Assembly: GCA_023375675.1 (NCBI GenBank)
Contig: JALQBC010000007.1
Location: 620,001-684,000, forward strand
Source of the DNA: Cytospora piceicola
Taxonomy: Eukaryota; Ascomycota; Sordariomycetes; Diaporthales; Cytosporaceae
Reading direction: 5' to 3'
DNA length: 64,000 bases
Part shown: positions 56,674 through 64,000 of the stretch, piece after piece
Layout of the letters: each line of letters begins with the position of its first letter
Position numbering within the stretch: position 1 is the first letter of the stretch
Program-made: the position numbers and the translations under genes
Notes under the pieces: model-generated
Told to the model about the DNA's origin: nothing
Database searches by the model: none
Seen by the model: the letters and a program-made list of their open reading frames with translations, nothing else

Positions 56674-58452
56674 CTACTCGTCATCCCGCTTGCCCATCCG
56701 GTAGTCCTCCTCAAGCCCGGCCATCAGCCTCAGGATCTCCCCGACAGCCCACGCCACCACGTCCTCCACCCCCACGTCGTCCATCATCAGGACTTGAACG
56801 CCGTCGACGCCGCCGCCAAGGCGCCCGTGGTGCGCCCTGTAGCCGCGCCGCTCGACGTCCTCGGAGCACCCCCGCGTCCGCCTCGCCCGGGCGGCGAGGA
56901 AGAGCCGGGCGCCCATGCGCCGCAGCATCGCGTCCCGCGGCGTCGCGCGCGGCCCGGACAACGACCCCGCCACGGCGGCCTGCTCCCCACCGGCGCCGAG
57001 GACCTTCTCCTGGCTGGTGGAGTTCGGGCCCGCCTCCTTCGGCAGGGGGAGGTCGCCCGCGTGGCGGACACGCTTCCTGGCGTTCTCGCCCCCGCCACCT
57101 CGGCGGCCGCCCCGCGTGACGTCTCCGTCCTCGTCTGGTGCCCGGCACGGTGACTGCTCGCCCCGGCCCTCGACCGCCTTGCCCTTGCAGGAGCCGCATG
57201 TCGACTTGTCGCAGTAGACGCGGCGCCCGTGCCGCTCACCGCCCGGCCGGGCCGGGGCCTGGCCGTCTCGTCCCGGCCCCGCGGCGGCGGGCTCCCCGCG
57301 GCTGTCGGCGCCCTCCCGGTTCTCCGGCAGCTCAAGCTCAGGCCCAGGCCCCGCCACGGTGAACTGCTCGTCGTCCACCACCAGGCCCGGCGGGCTGTTG
57401 CCGCCACCGCTCTCGGCCGAGTCTCGCCGCCGGCGTCGTTTCGGGCCCCTCGCGAACAGGGCGCCCCTCTGGACGCGCCGCCCCAGGCCCCGCAGGGTCC
57501 AGCTGTCCGCCCTGGGCTGGCCACGCGTGTCGTCGTTGCCGTGGGGGTCTCGGCTGCCTTGGGCGTGCTCGTCTGTATGGTGCTGGTCGTCTCCTGGATC
57601 CTTTTGGGGATGCAATGAACTCTTTATGCACTGCATGGTCTTCTTCCATAGACTCGTTGCGCGCTGGTCAGGGCGGTCGGTTTGGGTTTCGCAGGACCGT
57701 TCGCCAGCAGCGCCAGTGACACCTTCGTGGGCCCCATCTTCTCGTCCTTGTGAGTCGCTCAACGGTGACTGGCTAGGCCGCTCGCCCTGGCTAGCATCAA
57801 CAGCTTCGTTCTTACGTGATTGTCGCTCCGTATCCATAGCGAACAACAAGGACCCCTCCACGATTACCAGGCGGCGCTTCAACATTGGAAAACTCCCGTC
57901 GGCTCCTGTGAAATACTTTCCCTCGAACCCGCCTTCAGCATTCTCCAGCATTTGGGCCGTAGCACACGCCTCGATGGCATCCATTTGCTGGTCTGGGCCC
58001 TCGCCTCCATAAAGCTGATCTGGCACCCTCTGGCGTCCGGCCGGGCGCACATTCACCCCCCGCTCGCCCTTCAGCAACCCCTGGACGTCCTTCCATAGCA
58101 GCTCCCAGTCCACAGCCTCCAGACGATCTGCATCAGCAGTCGCCACCCTCCCGCCACCTTGGATCTCCCCGGCCACGACAGTCTCGTCCTGGGGCAGGCG
58201 CGGGCGGAAGGACGCGCGGGGGCATTGGCCCGTTGGGAGGCGATAATCGTCTTGGTGAATGACAGCGACCCGGTCAGGCGGTCGTGGCGCTGTTGGCTCG
58301 GCTTCGGCTTGCCCGTTCACGAAGGGTGCGAATATTTCGGCCAAGGTGTTGGCGAGCGTTGTCTTTCCGCTCGAAGGACACCCGGCGATGCCTATCAAGA
58401 ACGCCGGGGACGCAGCACCCATGGTCGGTGGGGAAACGTCGCTATCCATCAT
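56674..58452 (-). CDS. Nicotinamide-riboside-kinase-like P-loop protein with large disordered insert
   Basis: A single open frame of 592 residues. The N-terminal part matches NRK/uridine-kinase-like enzymes: Walker A GCPSSGKT at 24-31, HQDDY at 66-70, a segment DRLEAVDWELLWKDV that parallels DxPEALDW in NRK, and VIVEGSLLFAMD. After this come about 300 residues of Arg/Gly/Pro/Ser-rich low-complexity sequence where known enzymes have only a short loop. The C-terminus then resumes NRK-like sequence: GARLFLAARARRTRG, CSEDVERRGYRAHHGRL and GVEDVVAWAVGEILRLM. The lid segment with its usual DPP motif appears missing between the first two. It could be an active NRK with introns I failed to see, or a degenerate kinase. 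NRK phosphorylates nicotinamide riboside for NAD salvage. A CDKSTCGSCKGK motif within the insert is unexplained. Confidence 0.65.
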   Translation of the reverse strand: MMDSDVSPPTMGAASPAFLIGIAGCPSSGKTTLANTLAEIFAPFVNGQAEAEPTAPRPPDRVAVIHQDDYRLPTGQCPRASFRPRLPQDETVVAGEIQGGGRVATADADRLEAVDWELLWKDVQGLLKGERGVNVRPAGRQRVPDQLYGGEGPDQQMDAIEACATAQMLENAEGGFEGKYFTGADGSFPMLKRRLVIVEGSLLFAMDTERQSRKNEAVDASQGERPSQSPLSDSQGREDGAHEGVTGAAGERSCETQTDRPDQRATSLWKKTMQCIKSSLHPQKDPGDDQHHTDEHAQGSRDPHGNDDTRGQPRADSWTLRGLGRRVQRGALFARGPKRRRRRDSAESGGGNSPPGLVVDDEQFTVAGPGPELELPENREGADSRGEPAAAGPGRDGQAPARPGGERHGRRVYCDKSTCGSCKGKAVEGRGEQSPCRAPDEDGDVTRGGRRGGGGENARKRVRHAGDLPLPKEAGPNSTSQEKVLGAGGEQAAVAGSLSGPRATPRDAMLRRMGARLFLAARARRTRGCSEDVERRGYRAHHGRLGGGVDGVQVLMMDDVGVEDVVAWAVGEILRLMAGLEEDYRMGKRDDE

Positions 58453-58927
58453 ATCAGTTCTGGTGAAATAGTAATGAGTGTGTCGAATAAGTGTAATATG
58501 TTGCTGTAATGTCGGTTATGTCGAGATTGGATGTCGTGGGTAGACCAGAAAAGACACAACATCGCAAAACTAAATGTTGAAGAGGGGCCTTCGCTGTCGG
58601 TTTCAAAATAAACAAGAGAGACGTGCCTACCTAAGTAAATCAACGGTGATTGACTCGGAGGCAAGAGTGACACAACAGCAATCAAAACGAGTCACATCGG
58701 ACGACAACCTGAATGGAAGCTTCAACGTTGCTGCGCGTCAGGGGAATTTGAAAACCAGCTCTCATATGTTCACTTGTTCAACGCCGATTATACAATAGGG
58801 AGTGCCCAGAAAATTGTGAAGTGAAATATGTAACCCCTTTTTGTATCATTAAACCCAGATACCGCCCGTGAAGCCCATTTGCTAGAGAAATTCGCTCAAA
58901 CAAGAAAATGGAGAGTAATCGCCGCTT
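58453..58927. other. Intergenic spacer
   Basis: A 475-bp stretch between the kinase-like gene start and the carbamoyl-phosphate synthase stop. Nothing recognised. Confidence 0.55.
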
Positions 58928-60445
58928 TAAGCCTGTGCGGCAGCCAGAGGGGTTGGCTCACTATAACACCAATTGTCAGCAATGAGAACATCTTTCGACC
59001 AGTCAAGGTTTCACTTACACTCCAACACGCTCCTTCGCCAGAAGGTCAATCATGAGCTGAGAAGGTCGGTTGTCCTTGTACACATTCTGGCTCTCCTTGA
59101 ACAGCTTCACGCTGGCCAAGTACCGGTCAAACAGGAAGGAGCTGTCCATGGGGCCGCCCTTGGCCTCAGGGTGGAACTGCGTAGAGAAGATAGGGCGAGT
59201 CTTGTGCATCATTCCCTCGTTGCTTCCGTCGTTGAGGTTGACGAAGTACTCCTTGAAGTCGGGGTGGAGAGTGCTGGCATCAACAGCGTAACCGTGGTTC
59301 TGGCTCGTGATGTGGCACTGGCCAGTGGTCAAGTCCAGGGCAGGGATGTTGTGAGCACGGTTGCCGTACTTCATCTTGATGGTGCTCGCACCAGTCGCCA
59401 GGGCCAGCAGCTGGTGGCCAAGGCAAATGCCCATAACTGGGACCGGGGAGGTCTCGATCAGACGGGCGAGGTTGTAGATGGTGTCCTGGCAGTGGGTCGG
59501 GTCACCAGGGCCGTTGGAGATGAAGACACCGTCGAAGTCGGCGGCAACCTTGTGGACCGGGAAGTCGTAAGGGAGCACCGTCACAGCCGCTCCTCGGCTG
59601 ATCAAGCTTCGAAGGATGTTCTCCTTGACTCCGCAGTCAAGCAGGGCAACGTGGAAGGTCGCGTTGGGCGCCGAGACAACGAAAGGAGCCTTGGTGCTCA
59701 CTTTCTTGACGAGGTTGATCTGGGCAGGGTCCAAGAAGCTCTCATCTTCGTCGGCATCGTACTCGTCGCCAATGGAGATCCTAGCCAAAGAGGAACCCTG
59801 CTCGCGGAGGTGGGTGACGATAGCACGGGTGTCAACGCCAGAGATGGCGGGCACACCCTCACGAGCACACCACTCTCCCAGGCCCTCGACAGCAGTCCAG
59901 TGGCTGTACTGCTTGGCGAAGTCGGACACGACAATTCCGGCACACTGAATGTGGGGAGACTCGAAGTATTTCAGGAGCTTGTACTCGTCACGGACGTTGG
60001 AGGGGACGCCGTAGTTTCCGATCAGAGGCTGGGTGAAGACCAGGATCTGGCCACGGTAGGAGGGATCGGTCATGGACTCGGGGTATCCAACCAGGGAGGT
60101 GGTGAAGACGGCCTCTCCTGAGATGTTGGAGTTGGCACCGAAGGCGGTACCGTGGAAAACGGGACCATCCTAGCTGAAGGTTAGCACGCATGATCTGACT
60201 TGGAACCTTTCCAGCTCAGCTGTGGAGGAGGACAAGCATACCCGGATGGTGAAGGTGGCATCAAGGTTGTCCACGGGAGCAGTAGCCCTCGACCTCTGGA
60301 CGGGCATTGCCCTTCCCTTGCTGCCATCAAAAGCCTGCTTGCTCACGAATCGCGCCTGGCCAGCCAAAGGCCGGAACCGGGAGGCCATGCCTGCGGCACC
60401 AGTGGCCGAGGACTTAGAGGCTGCAACGAAAACGCGAGAAAACAT
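58928..60445 (-). CDS. arg-2: Carbamoyl-phosphate synthase, arginine-specific small subunit (glutaminase)
   Basis: Three exons, complement(58928-58961, 59019-60169, 60242-60445), give 462 residues. The first about 60 residues are rich in Arg, Ser and Ala and lack acids: a mitochondrial presequence, as in Neurospora ARG-2. The CPSase small-chain domain follows ([21 protein letters not shown]), then a class I glutamine amidotransferase domain with the nucleophile Cys in [14 protein letters not shown] and the His/Glu pair in [13 protein letters not shown]. It supplies ammonia from glutamine to the large subunit for arginine synthesis. The leader carries a 24-codon arginine attenuator uORF, so translation should fall when arginine is abundant, and Gcn4/CPC-1-type sites nearby suggest general amino-acid control. 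The last 11 codons sit in their own exon. Confidence 0.96.
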
Positions 60446-60503
60446 ATTTGTTGGGGGTTGTTTGAGTTTCAGATAGTATGGCGGTTAGTTGGCGGGATGC
60501 TTT

Positions 60504-60815
60504 TTAGGCTTGAAGGGACCTCCAGAGGTGGTCTGGCAGTGGCATGTCATGGTTAGTATAGGAGCGATGAGTCAAGCATCATTTTTTTTTCTGTGGTGGC
60601 AACCAACCTGAGAGATAGTCCTGTAACGCGGGTTTGTCAGCTATAGCTCCCATCGATTGTGAAGAAGGCAATGTGAAGGCGTATATGGGCATTGACACGG
60701 AGTAGTAGTCATTGCGTGTGATTGATCTGCACAAGCAGGCCGGGTGGTACCAGTGGAGGTAACAGGAAAGTAGGTAACGTACCTGAGAGGTAAACTCGGA
60801 TGAATGCCCGTTCAT
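60504..60815 (-). promoter_or_regulatory. Arginine attenuator peptide uORF, split over three exons
   Basis: The spliced uORF, complement(60504-60532, 60608-60620, 60783-60815), encodes 24 residues. It starts MNGHSSEFTSQ, passes through DYLS in a 13-nt exon, and ends DHLWRSLQA. This matches the Neurospora arg-2 AAP in length, in FTSQDYLSDHLWR, and in Asp12 and Trp19; Asp12 is required for function in Neurospora. The AAP stalls ribosomes in the exit tunnel when arginine is high, blocking access to the main start, which lies about 58 nt beyond the uORF stop. Both introns (75 and 162 nt) have GT-AG ends and phase-consistent junctions. No unspliced frame shows the peptide. Confidence 0.94.
60568..60574. 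promoter_or_regulatory. Gcn4/CPC-1-type site TGAGTCA
   Basis: A perfect palindromic TGA(C/G)TCA element, located in the second leader intron of the arg-2 gene. A further half-type site, TGACTC on the minus strand, lies at 61003-61008, upstream of the uORF. CPC-1/Gcn4 proteins bind such sites in genes of amino-acid synthesis. Binding here is inferred. Confidence 0.5.
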
Positions 60816-62181
60816 AAGGGCTGTTGTCTGGGGTACAATGGTAGATGAAAAGAGAAGTCCAGAGGCGATGCTGTGGATGAGATAGATATCTGGATAGTTC
60901 CGAATTGAGGCGGGATTTCCGTTGGCAATGGTGATGTGTTTGGGCCAAAGGTGAAAAGGTGAAGGGGTTGTGTAGTGTGCGAAGGAGGCACCAGCATAAT
61001 AAGAGTCAGTCAGCGCCTGGCGTTCCGCGTTCCGTTCCGGGGTCCGGAGTAGCAAAATTTGCTGACTACGATTGGGCGACCGGAATATTGAGTTTTTTTC
61101 TATCGACGGCAGCAATCAGACAGTCAGATGAATCTGGAAGCAAGCCGCATGTGGGGTCATTTTGACACAGTGAAGCCGGAGACATTACGCACCAAGCAGC
61201 CAAGCAGCCAAGTAGTCCTGGCGCGGCGTGCGCTACTGAGGTACATATCGATCTAGATAACTACCCAGCCTGCCCAGGTACCCTATCAGCGAAACCTATC
61301 AGCCTAATGTACATAGCTGTGTAGGTCAGCAATAAGACCCCAGTTTATTGCATCATCGACCCAGAGAGCACATGGAGACCTTGGAATACCGAAGCTTGGC
61401 CATTCAACCCTCCTCCGGAAAGCGGAGCCTAACCACGCCATGGCCACCGAAGACACCAACAATCCCGTAAAGCAATCCTGTAAATCAATCCCGTAACTCT
61501 TTGCATGACATGTCCCTGTTAGGAACAGAAGCATATGCACCTAGGTATCTCTACAAGTCAAGCCATCAGCAGCTGCAATACCTAGGTATCAAGCTGAGCG
61601 TGCCTGGCGTGGTTCCAGATCTGATATTCGCGCTGGAAACCAACCCACCCACCCAAGGCAAACGGGACCGTCGACTATAAGACCTTGAGATAATAACTGT
61701 GTAGCGTCCCCCTCCCCGGGCAACAGCATAATTCGGCTGTCATTTACTGTAATAAGTCGTGCAAGCTCTGTATCCGACCGTCAAGCCAACATTGGCAACA
61801 CATGATCCACAGGAACATGTACTACCACAAGGAGGAACACAAGAAAGAGAGGGACTCTGAAGGACCTCGTAGCACATACTCCATCCCGGCCTGATGCCAA
61901 GGATGATTAGCAACGGACATTGCACAACTGTTGGCCCAGAAAGTCGACGTTGAGCCTGTCCGAGATGGGGCACCCGAAACCTTCAATGCAAAAGCTAGAA
62001 CCACTGCCCACCATCTGTAGCCACTATATTCTTCGGCCATTAACCACCTGCAGGGGTGTAATAAAAAGGCCTGATACCACAGTAGAACGCTCCATCACGG
62101 GCCCCACGAAACCATCCAGAGCTGTGGCATGTTTCCACTACAAGTACTAACATGTTGAACTACAGTAAAGGCATAAAATTT
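60816..62181. other. arg-2 promoter and long spacer
   Basis: About 1.4 kb without a supportable gene. It includes the TGACTC element at 61003-61008 and CCTAGGTA motifs at 61539-61548 and 61579-61589. Confidence 0.5.
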
Positions 62182-62189
62182 AAAAAAAA
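62182..62189 (-). terminator. RNA polymerase III T-run terminator of U6
   Basis: Eight consecutive T on the minus strand directly follow the conserved U6 3' end. Confidence 0.8.
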
Positions 62190-62397
62190 TTGGTAGCTTC
62201 TCTTTGATTGAGCGTGTCATCCTTAGTGCAGGGGCCATGCTACTGTGAGATTTGTCAGTATTCGGACTGACTTGAACTCTCGACCTTGGTAGCGGAACCT
62301 ACATCTTCTCTGTATCGTTTCAAATTGACCCTTGTAGAATATTAGTAATTGTAACCAGACGCGTTACGGTTGAGCCAACTTACAAATGCCCGAAGGC
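62182..62397 (-). ncRNA. U6 spliceosomal snRNA gene with two introns
   Basis: Read on the minus strand, three pieces join into a canonical fungal U6. Piece 1 (62397-62384) is the 5' stem-loop GCCTTCGGGC plus ATTT. Piece 2 (62330-62303) carries GGTCAATTTGAAACG and the ACAGAGA box followed by AGAT. Piece 3 (62242 to about 62190) starts TAGCATGGCCCCTGC, contains the AGC triad and internal stem-loop, and runs into a T8 terminator at 62189-62182. The pieces are separated by GT-AG introns of 53 nt (62383-62331; donor GTAAGT, branch TACTAAT) and 60 nt (62302-62243; donor GTAGGT, branch TACTGAC). Joined, the sequence across both junctions matches S. pombe U6 (TTTGGTCAA and GAAGATTAGCATGG). A TATA-like GGTATAAG lies about 27 bp upstream. 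Confidence 0.94.
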
Positions 62398-62420
62398 AAA
62401 GTAGATTGGCAAACACCCGC

Positions 62421-62428
62421 TTATACCT
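62421..62428 (-). promoter_or_regulatory. TATA-like element of the U6 gene
   Basis: GGTATAAG on the minus strand begins about 27-30 bp before the predicted first U6 nucleotide, the usual position for Pol III U6 TATA boxes. A B-box-like GAGTTCAAGTC lies within the second intron at about 62268-62278, which is compatible with internal promoter use. Confidence 0.6.
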
Positions 62429-63130
62429 TCAACACTGAATGGTGCTTTGCCTGCCACCTGCACCAAGTTCCTTCTCTTGCTCGTCAATTGACAAATGTTG
62501 ATGCTATGCTTCAGATGTTGCTGCCTTCGGCGACGGCGACCATTAGTTAGCCTTTGTAGAATCTAATACTGAGGAGGCCGGCTTACATTAATCTCATTTC
62601 TTCAGTTCTGCTTTTTCCCGTGACTTGGTAGACGATAGGTGATGTACCTCTCCCATGTCTCGAGATCGCAGGGCAGCCCACAGTACCTTATATACTGGTG
62701 CCATTCGATTCTTCTCCATCGGCCACGGGGCGCGCCCCTCCTGACATGCACCATGCACCTGTGCTCAGGAGCCCACTGCCCCATCTTGGTCTGCCGACGC
62801 GCTAGGGAACCAAAATACCTTACCAGACCTACTGATCTCAATAGAGGTTGACCCTTTCTTTGCTGAGAGTTCTACAATTGATGATGGGCATGAATGAACC
62901 AAAAGCGCTGCTTGAATCCGCCCAACCTCCACTCCGGAGTTGTCAGCTTCCTCTCCTTCGAGTGCTTACTGGACTGCATGCATCACCGTGAAATATCGAG
63001 ATTTCAAGTGTTTGTTGATTGAGGGACTATAGTGCATGTCCCCTCCATGCTGATGCGATGCGCCGTATAATATTCATGGTACACTGTAGCATATCAATGA
63101 CATGCACCGCCTGTTAGACGACGGTGCCAC
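62429..63130. other. Intergenic spacer
   Basis: About 700 bp between U6 and the ETF beta stop codon. Short ORFs only; no recognisable gene. Confidence 0.5.
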
Positions 63131-64000
63131 TTAGATAGCACCCAGCTCCTTGAGCTTCGACACGAGGCCGCCCACATCCTCGACCTTGCCACCGCCCTGT
63201 CGTGGTGCCGGCTCTGTTGACAAAAACGTCAGTATCATCGCCATCATCTCTCTCTTTTCAAAGGCAACTTTGACCGTTCCTCCAGGAGGAAATATTATAG
63301 TAGAAGGCATGGGGGGGGGGGAGGTCGAAATGAGGCCAAGAAATGTGCCGGGCAGACCTACCAGTAACCTTCAGCACCTTCAGCCTCCTCTCGGCCGTGA
63401 CCCCAAAGTCGGCCAGCGTCTTCTTGCTCATGGGCTTCTTCTTCGCCTTCATGATGTTGGGCAGGCTGGCGTACCGGGGCTCGTTCAGCCGCAGGTCCGT
63501 CGTCACCACCATGGGCAGCCGCGCCCGCACCGTCTCCACGCCCCCGTCCACCTCCTTGGTGACGCTGACGAGGTCCCCCTCGCCGAACTCGACCCGGCTC
63601 GCCTGCGTCGCCTGCGCCCACCCCAGCAGCCCCGCCAGCATCTGGCCCGTCTGGTTCGCGTCGTCGTCGATGCTCTGCTTGCCCAGGATCACCAGGTTGC
63701 TCCCCTCCTCCTCCACCGCCCGCCGCAGCAGCTTGGCCACCGCCAGCGGCTCCAGGTCCTCCCCCTCCTTGACGTCCACGTGGATCGCCCGGTCCGCGCC
63801 CATGGCCATGGCCGTCCGGAGCACGTCCTGCGCCTTGGGCGGGCCCGCGCTGATGACGCAGATGTCCTCCACCCCGCCGGGCGCCCTCTTCTTGTCGCGG
63901 ATCCGCACCGACTCCTCCACCGAGAGCTCGTCGAACGGGTTCATGCTGTGCTTGACGCCGGCCGTCTCGACGCCCGTCTGGGCCTTGTTGACGCGGGGTT
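63131..64000 (-). CDS. Electron transfer flavoprotein beta subunit, C-terminal part
   Basis: The gene continues beyond the right edge. Visible exons are complement(63131-63213) and complement(63362->64000). The protein shows the ETF-beta signature [16 protein letters not shown], the AMP/FAD-binding region [18 protein letters not shown], and [17 protein letters not shown]. It also has the diagnostic [27 protein letters not shown] recognition region (here in two parts, [13 protein letters not shown] and [10 protein letters not shown]). The spliced tail is [20 protein letters not shown]. With ETF alpha it forms a mitochondrial matrix heterodimer that passes electrons from acyl-CoA dehydrogenases to ETF-ubiquinone oxidoreductase; yeast Cir1 is the counterpart. 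A G11 run lies in the intron at about 63311-63321. The N-terminus is outside the window. Confidence 0.94.

Noticed and set aside
56595..57153. Arg/Pro-rich plus-strand ORFs opposite the kinase-like gene
   Set aside because: Complement frames of a very GC-rich coding region.

Overview
The window is nuclear DNA of a filamentous ascomycete (Pezizomycotina, probably Sordariomycetes). The grounds are short introns (about 50-110 nt) with GTRNGY donors and CTRAC-type branch points, a protein set with clear Neurospora/Magnaporthe-type relatives, an arginine attenuator peptide upstream of the carbamoyl-phosphate synthase gene, and one AT-rich transposon block mutated only by C-to-T/G-to-A transitions, the signature of RIP (repeat-induced point mutation). 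Exon models were built by hand: splice sites were chosen so that reading phase closes across every intron, and most coordinates should be good to the base, though a few may be off by one.

Layout. 1-8 kb: the 3' end of a tandem GFA-domain gene (+), a small secreted Cys-containing protein (-), a CLC chloride transporter (-), a histone-fold CHRAC1/POLE4/Dpb3-like protein (+) and U2 snRNP A' (-). 8-16 kb: the PI3-kinase regulatory kinase Vps15 (-) and a single-pass membrane protein with a cytoplasmic SH3 domain (-). 16-19 kb is a gene-poor spacer. 19-26 kb: a 7-TM DUF3112 protein (+), the PP2A catalytic subunit (-), exocyst Exo84 (-) and mitochondrial Tom20 (+). 26-34 kb: a NorA-type aldo/keto reductase (-), Mdv1 mitochondrial division protein (-), chorismate mutase (+) and Bcp1 (-). 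34-45.5 kb: an Acinus-like SAP/RRM protein (-), an acidic 474-residue protein of unknown function (+), the iron-regulatory GATA factor of the SreA family (+) and Golgi Tvp15 (-). 45.7-52.1 kb is a complete but dead Copia-type LTR retrotransposon on the minus strand, with 166-bp LTRs and an ACTTC target-site duplication. 52-64 kb: a degenerate spacer, a 2-oxoglutarate oxygenase (-), a nicotinamide-riboside-kinase-like protein with a huge disordered insert (-), arginine-specific carbamoyl-phosphate synthase small subunit (-) with a spliced attenuator uORF, a U6 snRNA gene interrupted by two spliceosomal introns (-), and the 5' part of the ETF beta subunit (-).

The genes are mostly housekeeping and do not form a biosynthetic cluster. 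Thematic links are loose: Vps15, Exo84, Tvp15 and the CLC protein act in membrane traffic; Tom20, Mdv1 and ETF beta at mitochondria; U2A' and U6 in the same spliceosome. The most interesting items are the doubly interrupted U6 gene (an RNA that is itself needed for splicing), the arg uORF whose conserved peptide exists only after two splicing events through a 13-nt exon, and the well-preserved boundaries of the RIP-killed retroelement.
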